The notes: generated by a model not told the origin, from the sequence alone. Positions 16,504-26,467 are shown, counted from the stretch's first letter. The stretch is DNA of 39,646 nucleotides from Chitinophagaceae bacterium (GCA_947447005.1 CANFHO010000014.1:1-39646), one strand, 5' to 3'. A program made the numbers and translations.

Positions 16504-17319
16504 ATGGTTACTAAGAAAAGAATATTATTCATTGCCAATGAGATGTCACCCTATTTGGAACTGACAGAATTCTCTGAGATCGTAAATAAATTAGCGATTA
16601 AGGCCAATGATAGTGGATATGAAGTTCGTTGTATCATGCCTAGATTTGGCACGATCAATGAAAGAAGACATCGTCTGCATGAAGTTGTTCGATTGTCTGG
16701 AATCAACATTTCAATTGAAAATGATGATTATCCACTTCAAATCAAAGTTGCTTCACTTCCGAATGCCAGACTTCAGGTATATTTTCTTGACAATGAAGAT
16801 ATGTTTAAACGCAAATTTGTCTTTAATGATGAAAATGATGCCTGGTATGATGACAATGGAATAAGATCCATATTTTATTGTAAGGGCGCTTTGGAAACAG
16901 TTAAAAAATTTGGATGGCCTCCTGATATTATCCATTGCAGTGGATGGATGACAGGCCTGATTCCCATGTTTTTAAAAACTGCCTATAAAAAAGAACCTGT
17001 TTTCAGCAACAGCAAGATTTTATTTACACTTGGTCAAAATACTTTCAAGGAAACCTTGGGAGATGATTTTCTTAAACTTTCCACGATAAGTAACCAGATT
17101 AAGGAAAAAGATCTTGAACCATATGCTGACTGCAACAATCTTTCCATGCTCAAAGGTGCTGCTTCTTATGCAGATGCACTTTCTTTTGGTGACGGAGATG
17201 TTGATAAAAGTTTGATTGATGCTTTTTCTAAAGTAAAAGGTAAAAAAGTTATACAATACAATCCTGATTCTGATTTAACAGAGTATTTACAATTGTATAA
17301 CGATCTTGCAAGCAAGTAA
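16504..17319 (+). CDS. Starch/glycogen-synthase N-terminal-domain protein, probably non-catalytic
   Basis: 271 aa, about half of a glycogen synthase. It resembles only the N-terminal GT5 Rossmann domain: RILFIANEMSPYLELTEFS (residues 6-24) aligns with the GlgA start, and DIIHCSGWMTGLIPMFL with the VVHAHDWHAGLAPAYL segment. The ADP-glucose-binding KxGG motif is replaced by ELTEF, the catalytic His of DWH by Met, and the whole C-terminal domain with its Glu/Cys active site is absent. It therefore probably does not make glycogen. By recall, the same short protein sits before a DUF4270 gene in many Bacteroidota, so it is a conserved orphan and not a local truncation. Its role is unknown, possibly linked to envelope assembly through its neighbour. 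Confidence 0.8.
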   Translation: MVTKKRILFIANEMSPYLELTEFSEIVNKLAIKANDSGYEVRCIMPRFGTINERRHRLHEVVRLSGINISIENDDYPLQIKVASLPNARLQVYFLDNEDMFKRKFVFNDENDAWYDDNGIRSIFYCKGALETVKKFGWPPDIIHCSGWMTGLIPMFLKTAYKKEPVFSNSKILFTLGQNTFKETLGDDFLKLSTISNQIKEKDLEPYADCNNLSMLKGAASYADALSFGDGDVDKSLIDAFSKVKGKKVIQYNPDSDLTEYLQLYNDLASK

Positions 17320-17351
17320 CTTTACTGTTTAAACGACAAAAAATTCCATAC

Positions 17352-18800
17352 GTGAGTCATCGTAGATTGCTGTTTATTGTGTCTTTGGTTTCAGGAGTCT
17401 TTATACTTTCTAATTGCACCAAAATAAAAGGTACAGATATTGGATTGGGACTTATCCCTACGGTGGATAATGTTTCCACCTTTGATACCACCATCGATAT
17501 TATCGTAAACAATTATTTGACACCAGATTCTTCATTGCCTCTTATCAATGCAGATCTCAATGGAGATAGGGGTAGATATATTCTGGGGTATATCAGCAAC
17601 GATCAACGTTTTGGTAAAACAGAGGCTTCCCTTTTTTTAGAGTATAAACCAGATGCATATCCCTTTTCATTTGAAAATGTAAAAGATAGTCTATACCTCG
17701 ATTCTGTAGTGGTTGCACTTAGTTGGAAGGGTACTTATGGTGATTCAAATGCAGTACAAGCAGTATCAGTATATAAAATGACTGAACTATTAAAAGCTGA
17801 CTCAGCTTATTTCACCAACAAACAAGTTACATATGGTGATTTGCTAGGCTCTAAAACCTTTGCTCCCAATATACTTAATGATTCACTTCATCTTTATGGA
17901 CAAAACATCAACAATCAACTTCGAATCCGTCTAAACGACCAATTTGGAAAGGATTTGTTGAATATAGATACATTAGGATTGACTCCATATAAAAGTGATT
18001 CACTATACAGGGCTTCTTTTAATGGATTTGCTTTTGTGCCTCAAACCAGTGGTGCAGGTTCAAACGGTAATTCCCTTATGAGTTTTGCAGTGAATGATAC
18101 CAGTACCTATCTCAGGGTTTATTACAGATACTCCATGGGTGGCCAAATTGATACTGCTTTCAAGACTTTTAAAATGAACAATGGTATTCTGGGAGCAGCT
18201 ACCAACTATATCAAAAGAAATTATGCAGGAACTGAACTGAGTCAACATACTGCTGTAAAACCACAAGGTGACAGTTTGATTTATCTGCAAGCAGCTCCAG
18301 GTTCATATGCAATGATGAAGATTCCAGGACTTGATGTATTTAAAGCAAAAAAAGGCAATGTGATGGTTCATCTAGCAGAAATTCGATTGGAAGAGGCCAT
18401 TACTCAAGGTTATAGACCCAATATTTTTACTGCGCCTAACTATCTATACATGGATGTATTAGATACAACCACATCAAAGCATATTCCCATGTTGGATGAT
18501 GCCTTTGAGAATTATTCATACAACCCTGTATTAGCAGGCGGCATCAATAAAATCATCTCTGACTCCCAAAATAGATTGGTTTCTGAATACAGAATGAACA
18601 TTACAAGGCATGTTCAAAGCATCATTACCAAAAATAGTCCCAATTACCCACTTAGATTGGCTGCACCATACAAAAAAACATATACAGATTATCAGATTAC
18701 ATTTGCTTTGAATGATCTGGCAGGTGGTGCTGTAGTACTTGGGGGAACCAACCATTCTTCTAAAAAACTGAAATTAAGGTTGGTTTATACGAAACTTTAA
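17352..18800 (+). CDS. DUF4270 family lipoprotein
   Basis: 482 aa, starting at GTG 17352; no in-frame ATG or other start lies upstream before a stop. The N-terminus is a lipoprotein signal ([19 protein letters not shown]) with the lipobox [17 protein letters not shown] follows and the body is beta-rich, which matches the DUF4270 family of Bacteroidota. The function is unknown; a surface or periplasmic lipoprotein is expected. It is 32 bp after the starch-synthase-like gene and probably co-transcribed with it. Confidence 0.85.
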   Translation: MSHRRLLFIVSLVSGVFILSNCTKIKGTDIGLGLIPTVDNVSTFDTTIDIIVNNYLTPDSSLPLINADLNGDRGRYILGYISNDQRFGKTEASLFLEYKPDAYPFSFENVKDSLYLDSVVVALSWKGTYGDSNAVQAVSVYKMTELLKADSAYFTNKQVTYGDLLGSKTFAPNILNDSLHLYGQNINNQLRIRLNDQFGKDLLNIDTLGLTPYKSDSLYRASFNGFAFVPQTSGAGSNGNSLMSFAVNDTSTYLRVYYRYSMGGQIDTAFKTFKMNNGILGAATNYIKRNYAGTELSQHTAVKPQGDSLIYLQAAPGSYAMMKIPGLDVFKAKKGNVMVHLAEIRLEEAITQGYRPNIFTAPNYLYMDVLDTTTSKHIPMLDDAFENYSYNPVLAGGINKIISDSQNRLVSEYRMNITRHVQSIITKNSPNYPLRLAAPYKKTYTDYQITFALNDLAGGAVVLGGTNHSSKKLKLRLVYTKL

Positions 18801-18809
18801 TTTTTATAA

Positions 18810-18817
18810 TACCTTCG
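18810..18817 (+). promoter_or_regulatory. Probable -7 element of metK
   Basis: TACCTTCG, one base off TAnnTTTG, 15 bp before the ATG at 18833. The untranslated leader would be only about 10 bases, which leaves no room for a SAM riboswitch. Confidence 0.4.
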
Positions 18818-18832
18818 CAACAAATTAGAATT

Positions 18833-20095
18833 ATGCCATACTTATTTACATCTGAAAGTGTATCTGAAGGCCATCCTGATAAAGTAGCTGATCAGATATC
18901 CGATGCATTGATAGATAATTTCCTGGCTTTTGACCCAATGTCAAAAGTTGCTTGTGAAACACTTGTAACAACAGGTCAAGTAGTATTGGCTGGTGAAGTG
19001 AAATCGTCCACAACATTAGATGTACAAAAAATTGCTCGTGATGTAATCGCAAAAATCGGTTATACCAAGAGTGAATATATGTTTGAGGCAAATTCATGTG
19101 GTATTCTTTCTGCTATTCATGAACAATCAGCTGATATCAACAGGGGTGTTGAAAGAAAGAAAAAAGAAGACCAAGGTGCAGGCGATCAAGGAATGATGTT
19201 TGGTTATGCAACCAATGAAACTGAGAACCACATGCCATTGGCATTGGATTTGGCTCATAAAATCCTCATTGAATTGGCCGCCATCAGAAGAGAGAAAAAA
19301 TCTAAGATGCCTTATCTCCGTCCTGATGCAAAAAGTCAGGTAACCATTGAATACGACGATAATCATAAGCCAATCAGGATTGATGCCATTGTAGTTTCTA
19401 CTCAACATGATGACTTCAATAAGAACGATACTAAAATGCTTGCCCAAATCAAAAAGGATGTCATTGAAATTGTAATCCCGAGGGTGAAAGCCAAAAGCAA
19501 AAAGGAAGTTCAAAAATTATTCAATACTGATATCAATTATCATATCAATCCTACCGGAAAATTTGTAATTGGAGGCCCACATGGTGATACCGGTTTGACT
19601 GGTCGTAAAATCATTGTTGATACATATGGCGGTAAAGGAGCACACGGTGGTGGTGCATTCAGCGGAAAAGATCCTTCAAAGGTTGATAGAAGTGCTGCAT
19701 ATGCCGCACGTCACATTGCAAAGAATATGGTTGCTGCCGGTGTAGCAGATGAAATTCTTGTACAAGTATCCTATGCCATCGGTGTGGCTAAACCAATGGG
19801 TATTTTTGTTGATACATATGGTACCTCAAAAGTAAACCTGACCGATGGTCAAATTGCTAAAGTGGTTGAAAAAATCTTCGACATGCGCCCATATGCGATT
19901 GAAACAAGATTGAAACTTCGTAACCCGATATACCAGGAAACTGCAGCGTATGGTCACATGGGAAGAAAAAATGAAATCGTGAAAAAGTCATTTGATATCC
20001 CAGGTGGTGGTAAGAAAGAAATTGAAGTTGAATTGTTTACTTGGGAAAAATTGGATTATGTAGAAAAGGTAAAATCTGCCTTCAAAATCAAATAA
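18833..20095 (+). CDS. metK: S-adenosylmethionine synthetase
   Basis: 420 aa. It makes SAM from methionine and ATP. The N-terminal motif [20 protein letters not shown] (residues 7-26) carries the ATP-contacting His, and the phosphate loop [15 protein letters not shown] is the second MetK signature. [15 protein letters not shown] is the third conserved segment. It is somewhat longer than E. coli MetK (384 aa), as is usual in this phylum. A strong terminator follows. SAM from this enzyme serves the methyltransferases encoded nearby (pcm, rlmB). Confidence 0.97.
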   Translation: MPYLFTSESVSEGHPDKVADQISDALIDNFLAFDPMSKVACETLVTTGQVVLAGEVKSSTTLDVQKIARDVIAKIGYTKSEYMFEANSCGILSAIHEQSADINRGVERKKKEDQGAGDQGMMFGYATNETENHMPLALDLAHKILIELAAIRREKKSKMPYLRPDAKSQVTIEYDDNHKPIRIDAIVVSTQHDDFNKNDTKMLAQIKKDVIEIVIPRVKAKSKKEVQKLFNTDINYHINPTGKFVIGGPHGDTGLTGRKIIVDTYGGKGAHGGGAFSGKDPSKVDRSAAYAARHIAKNMVAAGVADEILVQVSYAIGVAKPMGIFVDTYGTSKVNLTDGQIAKVVEKIFDMRPYAIETRLKLRNPIYQETAAYGHMGRKNEIVKKSFDIPGGGKKEIEVELFTWEKLDYVEKVKSAFKIK

Positions 20096-20114
20096 AAAAT
20101 TCATTTTTATATTT

Positions 20115-20149
20115 AAAACCCTCTCTCAAAGAGGGTTTTATTATTTTTA
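20115..20149 (+). terminator. Terminator after metK
   Basis: A 10-bp stem, AAAACCCTCT (20115-20124) with AGAGGGTTTT (20130-20139), a CTCAA loop, then ATTATTTTT. It ends only 5 bp before the Nudix start codon, so the Nudix-rlmB genes need either read-through or a promoter within this stretch. Confidence 0.85.
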
Positions 20150-20153
20150 ACCT

Positions 20154-20711
20154 ATGGATACATCAAAAAGTGATTGGAAGGTTTTGTCGCATGAATTGAA
20201 ATATGACAATCCCTGGATTAGTTTGACTGAATTTAAAGTCATAACACCTGGTGGCTCTGAAGGTATTTATGGAAAAGTGCATTTCAAGAACCTGGCAATT
20301 GGTATAATCCCAATGGATGCTGATGGAAATATCTACCTGGTAGGGCAATACAGATTCGTTTTAGACAAATACAGCATTGAAATCCCTGAGGGCGGAGGAC
20401 ATTTGGAAATAGATCCACTCGAATCAGCCAAAAGAGAATTAAAAGAAGAAACTGGCATGGAAGCTGCCAGATGGGAAAATATACTTCAAATGCATCTGTC
20501 CAATTCAGTTACTGATGAGTTTTCTTTGGTGTATCTTGCACGAGATTTAACGCTTGGAGAATCTTCTCCGGAGGAGACTGAATCTCTAACTGTCATGAAA
20601 CTTCCCTTAGAGGAGGTATATAAAATGGTAAATGATTTCATCATTACTGATTCCATGACAGTAGCAGCCATATTAAAGTTATGGATTTTGTTCAAGGAAA
20701 ATAAACTCTAA
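20154..20711 (+). CDS. Nudix hydrolase (ADP-ribose pyrophosphatase-like)
   Basis: 185 aa. The Nudix box runs from about G80 to M102. The metal-binding REL-x-EE-x-G part is intact (R94, E95, E98, E99, G101), but the first conserved Glu of the box is Ile86 (EIDPLESAKREL). That Glu is mainly structural, and similar replacements occur in the ADP-ribose/GDP-sugar group. SIEIPEGGG before the box fits ADP-sugar pyrophosphatases. It probably hydrolyses a nucleoside diphosphate-linked sugar. Its stop overlaps the start of rlmB by one base (TAATG), so the two are translationally coupled. Confidence 0.88.
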   Translation: MDTSKSDWKVLSHELKYDNPWISLTEFKVITPGGSEGIYGKVHFKNLAIGIIPMDADGNIYLVGQYRFVLDKYSIEIPEGGGHLEIDPLESAKRELKEETGMEAARWENILQMHLSNSVTDEFSLVYLARDLTLGESSPEETESLTVMKLPLEEVYKMVNDFIITDSMTVAAILKLWILFKENKL

Positions 20712-21448
20712 TGTCAAAAACAAATACAAATATCATTGGTCGTCAGCCTGTAATTGAGGCATTGCGTGAAGGAAAACAATTGGAACGAATTTTCCTTCAA
20801 AAGAATGCAAGTGGTGAAGGAATTGATCAAATCAAATTACTGGCACAAAAGCTTCAGATCCCAATCAACAGCGTTCCAATTGAAAAATTGAATTATCTGA
20901 CGCGTGCCAATCATCAGGGCGTAATAGGTATCAATAGCATCATTCAATATATTGATCTTCAGGATGCCATTGATCATGTGATACACCAAGGTCAATTACC
21001 CTTGTTTGTAATGCTGGATGGTATAACTGATGTTCGAAACATTGGTGCTATTGCGAGAACTGCCATTTGCTGTGGAGCACAAATCATGATTATTCCAGAC
21101 AAAGGTATTGGCGCCCTCAATGAAGAAGCTTTAAAATCTTCAGCTGGAGCATTGCAGCAAATAATAGTATGTCGGGTAAATAGCTTGTTAAAGGCTGTTG
21201 ATACATTGCATCTGAACGGAATATCTGTGTTTACAGCAGAAATGAGGGCACCTAAAAAGGTCTTTGAAATTGATTATACCGTGCCATGTTGTATTATCAT
21301 GGGCAGCGAAGACAAAGGAATTCAACCTTTTCTGACAAAAGCAGCAGATACACATTTTACAATTCCAATGAAGGGGAGTTTTGATTCCTTTAATGTTGGA
21401 ATTGCGGCAGGAATTACACTTTTTGAAGCAAGTAAACAACGATCTTAA
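20711..21448 (+). CDS. rlmB: 23S rRNA (guanosine-2'-O-)-methyltransferase RlmB (SpoU/TrmH family)
   Basis: 245 aa, full length. The N-terminal RNA-binding domain (IIGRQPVIEALREGKQLERI) is followed by a SPOUT knot with all three motifs: DVRNIGAIARTA, IIMGSEDKGI and FNVGIAAGITLFEA. It methylates the ribose of a guanosine in the 23S peptidyl-transferase region (G2251 in E. coli). NHQGVIGI is the linker typical of RlmB. Its start overlaps the Nudix stop, and the GSCFA gene follows after 19 bp. Confidence 0.92.
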   Translation: MSKTNTNIIGRQPVIEALREGKQLERIFLQKNASGEGIDQIKLLAQKLQIPINSVPIEKLNYLTRANHQGVIGINSIIQYIDLQDAIDHVIHQGQLPLFVMLDGITDVRNIGAIARTAICCGAQIMIIPDKGIGALNEEALKSSAGALQQIIVCRVNSLLKAVDTLHLNGISVFTAEMRAPKKVFEIDYTVPCCIIMGSEDKGIQPFLTKAADTHFTIPMKGSFDSFNVGIAAGITLFEASKQRS

Positions 21449-21467
21449 TTGCCAACTTTCAGATATC

Positions 21468-22439
21468 ATGGAATTTAGGCTTGAACATAAACCCCCTGTC
21501 CTCGAACCCAAAATAAAATTGACTGATCATGTCATGTTAATGGGCTCTTGTTTTACGGAGCATATGTTCGAACGTTTTAATCATTACAAGTTCAATGCCA
21601 TCCAAAATCTCCATGGTACACTTTTTAATCCCCGTAGTATATATGATTCAATAAATCAATACATTGAAAAAGTAACCATTAAACCAGAGGAAATGTTCTT
21701 GCAAAACAGCCTATGGAATCATTGGAGTTTCCATTCTTCTTATAGTCACCATGACAAGGAAACTGCAATGAAACAAATGGAAATATCTATTTCTGGCGGG
21801 CATCAGTTTCTCAAATCTGCTGATTGGTTGATTATCACTTTCGGATCTGCTTTTGTATATGAATTGGGAAAAAGGGTTGTGGCCAATTGTCATAAAGTTC
21901 CATCCTCTCAGTTCAATAAAATGATGATGTGGCCTGATGAAATATTTGACTTGTTTAATGATTTAATCTTTGATTTGAAAGCCTTTAATCAAAAGCTAAA
22001 TATCTTATTTACAGTCAGTCCTGTACGGCATCTAAAGGATGGATTCGTTGAAAACAACCGAAGTAAATCTTCTCTTTTGCTATCCATCGAAAAAATAATC
22101 ACGAAACATGCTCATTGTTTCTACTTCCCATCATATGAACTTCTCATAGACGATTTACGAGATTATCGATTTTATGCTGAAGATATGGTTCATCCTAATT
22201 ATCTCGCAACCAGATATGTATGGGATAAATTCTCAATCACAGCAATAGATGGAAAGTCGAGGGAAATTTTTAAGGAAATAGATCAATTGCAAGCAGCCAT
22301 GCTACATAAGGTGATGCATCCGGGTTCTGAAGAGCATTTGAAATTTATTCAGAAGTATAAAATCATTTCTGAAGGGTTAAATGCCAGGTTTCCTGAATTA
22401 AACTGGCAAAAGGAACTGGAATATTTTAAATCAATTTGA
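21468..22439 (+). CDS. GSCFA-domain protein
   Basis: 323 aa from ATG 21468; an open frame extends upstream into rlmB but the family N-terminus begins here. The family motif is MGSCFTEHM, with Thr in place of the usual Ala after GSCF. Conserved blocks further on are LHGTLFNP, ITFGSAFVYE, FTVSPVRHLKDG and AEDMVHPNYLA. These resemble an SGNH-hydrolase fold, with S27 as possible nucleophile and D239/H242 completing the triad; that is inference from motif order. GSCFA proteins are frequent in Bacteroidota and their substrate is unknown. It is 19 bp behind rlmB, in the same unit. Confidence 0.87.
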   Translation: MEFRLEHKPPVLEPKIKLTDHVMLMGSCFTEHMFERFNHYKFNAIQNLHGTLFNPRSIYDSINQYIEKVTIKPEEMFLQNSLWNHWSFHSSYSHHDKETAMKQMEISISGGHQFLKSADWLIITFGSAFVYELGKRVVANCHKVPSSQFNKMMMWPDEIFDLFNDLIFDLKAFNQKLNILFTVSPVRHLKDGFVENNRSKSSLLLSIEKIITKHAHCFYFPSYELLIDDLRDYRFYAEDMVHPNYLATRYVWDKFSITAIDGKSREIFKEIDQLQAAMLHKVMHPGSEEHLKFIQKYKIISEGLNARFPELNWQKELEYFKSI

Positions 22440-22496
22440 ATCTTACCTAAATTCAATTTGCAGCATTTTGTATATCTTTAAAATAATACGCTGCAT

Positions 22497-24935
22497 ATGA
22501 GATATGTTACTTTTTTACTTTCTATTACACTGAATCTTGCACTCATTTATGTATTGAATACCACAAAGGTATTGCCAATTTCTCTTGGCAGTTTTATGAG
22601 TGTTCAAGAGGGATTTTGGCAAAATGCCGAGCCGAAGGATCAATCATTTAATCAAGATCTTCATGTGGAAGGTATACATGGCAAAGTGGATGTTTATTAC
22701 GATGATAGACTTGTTCCACACGTATTTGCTGAAAATGAAGATGATGCTTATTTCGTTCAGGGATTTATTCATGCCAAGTTCAGATTATGGCAAATGGAAT
22801 TTCAAACACATGCAGCAGCGGGTAGAATCAGTGAAATTGTGGGTGATAAGGCATTGACTTTCGATAGAACACAAAGGAGAATAGGGATGGTGTTTGCTGC
22901 CGAAAATGCACTTGCTGCAATGGAACAGGATCCTCAGTCAAAATCAACCCTGGATGCATATACAGCCGGTGTAAATGCATACATCAGTTCTCTTAATCGC
23001 GCCCAACTTCCCATCGAATATAAATTATTGGGTTATCAACCAGAAAAATGGACCAATTTAAAGTCAGCCTTATTTACCAAGCAGATGACCCAAAACCTTG
23101 CTGGATATGACAATGACTTTGAATATACAGAAGCATTGAATATCTTGGGAGAACAGAATTTTAAGATTTTATATGGTCAATTACCAGATTCATTGTCTCC
23201 TGTAATCCCTAAAGGAACAATCTATCCACAAACTGCAAGTGCTACAATTCCTTCATCTGTAGATTCTTTATATTACAAAAGAACTGATACCATTCAGATG
23301 GCAGAAGACTTTAAGCCAGATCCTTCGAATGGTAGTAACAACTGGGCTGTAGCAGGGGTAAAAACAAAAAGTGGAGCTCCTATACTTTGCAATGACCCAC
23401 ATCTGTCTCTTTCACTTCCTTCCATTTGGTATGAAATGCAAATTCATACCCCAGAATACAATGCCTATGGTGTTACATTCCCTGGTTTACCAAGTGTGGT
23501 AATCGGTTTCAATGATAGCATTGCTTTTGGTTTTACAAATGCCGGCAGGGATGTAAAGGATTATTACCAAATCAAGTTCAAGGACAATACAAGGCAGGAA
23601 TATTGGTTCAACAATCAATGGAAAAAAGCAGAACAACGTTTTGAACAAATTAGAGTAAAAAATGCTCCAATGCAGGTTGATACTGTTTCATATACCATTT
23701 TTGGCCCTGTAACCTACGACCCCAGTTTTAAAACAGATCTTTCAAAAGGAGAGGCATATGCTTTGCGATGGGTAGCACACGATACTTCAAACATTTTGAA
23801 AATGTGGCTTTTAATGAACAGAGCTAAAAATCATGATGATTATCTAAATGCAATTAGCTTTTTCAATGTTCCAGGACAGAACATGTTATTTGCTTCTAAA
23901 TCTGGAGATATTGCCTTGTGGCAACAGGCTACTTTCCCTTTAAGATGGCAAGACCAAGGTGTTTTTGTGATGCCAGGTAATGATAGCTCGTATATGTGGC
24001 AGGGATATATGGCTAATGAAGATAACCTACATGCTCTTAACCCTGAACAAGGCTTCCTAAGCAGTGCAAACCAACGACCGGCAGATGGAACTTACCCTTA
24101 CTTCATTCCAGGTGCCTATGAAGTATATAGACCTATTACCATAAACAGAAAACTGTCAGAATTGAATTCTATTACGGTGGAAGATATGATGGCGCTTCAA
24201 AATAACAATTACAACGTGTTTGCTGAACAAGCAAGACCCTTGCTTTTAAAATACATTGATCTCACAAAAATCAATAAAGAGGAGCGTGGTTACTTAAACA
24301 TGATTGAATCATGGAACCTCATAAATGATCCTGCTGAAAAAGGGGTTGTTTGTTTTACTGCATGGTGGGATTCTTTGCAAACAACCGTGTTTGATGATGA
24401 ATTAATACATGATGGGAAATCATTGATAAGGCCTGAAAAATTTGTTTTGCTGGAAGCATTATTGAGAGATAGTTCTTTTAAATTTATCGACAATATCCAT
24501 ACAACCCAGATAGAAGATTTGAAAGAAATAGTAACCATTGCTTTCAAAAAAACAATTCCATACCTAAATGAATTGGTTAAAAACGATAGGATGGAATGGG
24601 GCAAATATAAAAACACAACAGTATACCACCTGCTTAAAAACAATGCTATGCCTTTTGCGAGAACAGGTTTGCTCAATGGTGGCGGTAAAGGAATTGTAAA
24701 TGCCTCTCAGCATGATCATGGACCCAGTTGGCGTATGATTATAGAATTAACAACTCCCACCAATGCATATGCAGTTTATCCCGGAGGTCAAAGTGGTAAT
24801 CCTGGAAGCCAATACTATGACAATTTCATTGATAAATGGACAAAAGGGGAGTATTATAAACTTTGGATGATGGATGAAATTGACAGAAAAAGTAAAGATG
24901 TAAAATGGAAAATGAGTTTTTCTCCTAAATCATAA
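22497..24935 (+). CDS. Penicillin-acylase-family amidohydrolase (Ntn hydrolase)
   Basis: 812 aa. The precursor has an N-terminal hydrophobic anchor (residues 3-20), an alpha-chain part and a beta-chain that begins at the self-processing site NGS280NNWAVAG. After cleavage Ser280 would be the N-terminal nucleophile. NDPHLSLSLPSIWYEM follows, as in penicillin G acylase and acyl-homoserine-lactone acylases. The C-terminal HDHGPSWRMIIEL and GGQSGNPGSQYYD are also family motifs. It is periplasmic or membrane-attached. The substrate cannot be read from the sequence: beta-lactams, N-acyl-homoserine lactones and other acylated amines are all possible. Confidence 0.92.
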   Translation: MRYVTFLLSITLNLALIYVLNTTKVLPISLGSFMSVQEGFWQNAEPKDQSFNQDLHVEGIHGKVDVYYDDRLVPHVFAENEDDAYFVQGFIHAKFRLWQMEFQTHAAAGRISEIVGDKALTFDRTQRRIGMVFAAENALAAMEQDPQSKSTLDAYTAGVNAYISSLNRAQLPIEYKLLGYQPEKWTNLKSALFTKQMTQNLAGYDNDFEYTEALNILGEQNFKILYGQLPDSLSPVIPKGTIYPQTASATIPSSVDSLYYKRTDTIQMAEDFKPDPSNGSNNWAVAGVKTKSGAPILCNDPHLSLSLPSIWYEMQIHTPEYNAYGVTFPGLPSVVIGFNDSIAFGFTNAGRDVKDYYQIKFKDNTRQEYWFNNQWKKAEQRFEQIRVKNAPMQVDTVSYTIFGPVTYDPSFKTDLSKGEAYALRWVAHDTSNILKMWLLMNRAKNHDDYLNAISFFNVPGQNMLFASKSGDIALWQQATFPLRWQDQGVFVMPGNDSSYMWQGYMANEDNLHALNPEQGFLSSANQRPADGTYPYFIPGAYEVYRPITINRKLSELNSITVEDMMALQNNNYNVFAEQARPLLLKYIDLTKINKEERGYLNMIESWNLINDPAEKGVVCFTAWWDSLQTTVFDDELIHDGKSLIRPEKFVLLEALLRDSSFKFIDNIHTTQIEDLKEIVTIAFKKTIPYLNELVKNDRMEWGKYKNTTVYHLLKNNAMPFARTGLLNGGGKGIVNASQHDHGPSWRMIIELTTPTNAYAVYPGGQSGNPGSQYYDNFIDKWTKGEYYKLWMMDEIDRKSKDVKWKMSFSPKS

Positions 24936-24952
24936 TTCTTAAAATTATCATA

Positions 24953-25315
24953 ATGAAATTTATTGCTTCCACTATCATCGTTGCTTTATTAGCCTACACA
25001 TTCGGCCTGTTTTTACCTTGGTGGAGTATAGCTGTTGCTGGTTGTTTAACGGGTGCATTGATCCCCCAAAAAAGGATTATCTCTTTTTTATCTTCTTTTC
25101 TGGGTGTATTTCTATTCTGGGGAATATTTGCATATCTGATCAGTACATCCAATGAACATATTTTGGCACATCGTATTTCTTTATTGGTACTTAAAAAAGA
25201 CAACCCAATCATGTTGATTGGTATGACAGCTTTCATTGGTGGACTTACATCTGGAATTTCAGCATTTACAGGCAGATCCTTTGTAATCATGATTAGAAGA
25301 ACCCAACCTGATTGA
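24953..25315 (+). CDS. Small membrane protein, unknown function
   Basis: 120 aa with about four hydrophobic segments (residues 3-20, 23-38, 44-64 and 86-104) and short charged loops, ending in IRRTQPD. I do not recognise a family. It starts 17 bp after the penicillin-acylase-like gene and is probably co-transcribed with it. Confidence 0.75.
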   Translation: MKFIASTIIVALLAYTFGLFLPWWSIAVAGCLTGALIPQKRIISFLSSFLGVFLFWGIFAYLISTSNEHILAHRISLLVLKKDNPIMLIGMTAFIGGLTSGISAFTGRSFVIMIRRTQPD

Positions 25316-25339
25316 TTAAATTAAATTCTGGAAAAGAGT

Positions 25340-25347
25340 TAATTTTG
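25340..25347 (+). promoter_or_regulatory. -7 element upstream of trhO
   Basis: TAATTTTG, a perfect TAnnTTTG, 68 bp before the ATG at 25416. The leader (about 25354-25415) would be roughly 60 bases; I see no clear terminator or riboswitch in it. Confidence 0.45.
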
Positions 25348-25415
25348 CACTGTTTATGGAATTTTGCCCGGCATGCAACCGGGATTCCAATCTTTAACCG
25401 GAATTAAAATTTATC

Positions 25416-26459
25416 ATGGCAGTATTACACAATCGTGTATCACGCAAGGAATTGAAAGAACTTGCTGCAAAAGATACCCGCAGCAGACAAACCATTTCAT
25501 TTTATTGTTATTTCCCTATTGCTGATCCAAAAGTATTTAGAGATGATTGGTACAAAGGATTGAAAATGCTTGACGTTATGGGGAGAATTTATGTAGCAAA
25601 CGAAGGTATAAATGCACAAATAAATTGTCCTGTTGAAAACACAGAAAAACTTCGATCATTTATATATCAGGAGCCGGCTATGAATCATCTGCGTTTAAAT
25701 CTTGCAGTAGATGAAAATAGAAATTCCTTTTATGTATTGGATATTAAGGTCAGAAAAAATATAGTGGCAGATGGTATAGATGATCCAGCTTTTTCAATGG
25801 AAAATAAAGGCAAGTATGTAAATGCCCATCAGTTCAATGAAATGGTGAAAGATCCCAATACATTGGTGATTGATATGAGAAATCATTATGAATATGAGGT
25901 TGGCCGTTTCAAAAATGCAATTGAAATACCCAGCGATACTTTTAGAGAACAATTGCCAATGGCTTCTGATATGTTTCAGGAAGAGAAAGATCGGAATATT
26001 ATCATGTATTGTACTGGAGGAATCAGATGTGAAAAAGCTAGTGCATGGATGCTTCATAAGGGTTATACCAATGTATTTCATTTGGAAGGAGGGATTATCA
26101 ATTATGTAAATCAAGTCAAGCAACAAAATCTTGAAAATGAATTTATTGGTAAGAATTTTGTTTTTGATGAAAGGCTGGGTGAACGCATCAGTGATGATAT
26201 TATCGCCTCATGCCATATATGTGGAAAGTCCTGTGACACACATGTAAATTGTGAAAACAGCAGTTGCCACCTGCTTTTTATCCAATGTGATATATGCAAG
26301 GAAAAATATAAAGGTTGTTGCAGTGATGAGTGTAAAAAAATGATAGAACTCCCTGAAGAAGTTCAAAAGGAAAAAAGAAAAGGAATCGACAAAGGAAGAA
26401 ATGTTTTCAATAAATCACGTACCCGAATAGATTCTATTTCTGAAGCAACAAAAAAATAA
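25416..26459 (+). CDS. trhO: tRNA uridine(34) hydroxylase, rhodanese family (TrhO)
   Basis: 347 aa. TrhO (YceA) makes 5-hydroxyuridine at the tRNA wobble position. The N-terminal UPF0176 domain has GRIYVANEGINAQIN (residues 56-70). The rhodanese domain has the active-site loop CTGGIRCEKAS with C199, and DMRNHYEYEVGRF before it. The C-terminal tail is Cys-rich (CHICGKSC, C..CH, CDIC, CCSDEC), which suggests a zinc site, as in homologues. The gene is convergent with purC, 8 bp apart, and no terminator fits between them. Confidence 0.93.
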   Translation: MAVLHNRVSRKELKELAAKDTRSRQTISFYCYFPIADPKVFRDDWYKGLKMLDVMGRIYVANEGINAQINCPVENTEKLRSFIYQEPAMNHLRLNLAVDENRNSFYVLDIKVRKNIVADGIDDPAFSMENKGKYVNAHQFNEMVKDPNTLVIDMRNHYEYEVGRFKNAIEIPSDTFREQLPMASDMFQEEKDRNIIMYCTGGIRCEKASAWMLHKGYTNVFHLEGGIINYVNQVKQQNLENEFIGKNFVFDERLGERISDDIIASCHICGKSCDTHVNCENSSCHLLFIQCDICKEKYKGCCSDECKKMIELPEEVQKEKRKGIDKGRNVFNKSRTRIDSISEATKK

Positions 26460-26467
26460 GTCAACAA

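Noticed and set aside
12051-17319. Defence or toxin-antitoxin system around the S8 protease, DinB-like and orphan glycosyltransferase genes
   Set aside because: No toxin, nuclease, STAND ATPase or other effector domain is present and each family is common in ordinary Bacteroidota chromosomes.
18801-18832. SAM riboswitch before metK
   Set aside because: Only about 32 bases separate the genes and the likely transcript leader is near 10 bases, too short for any SAM aptamer.
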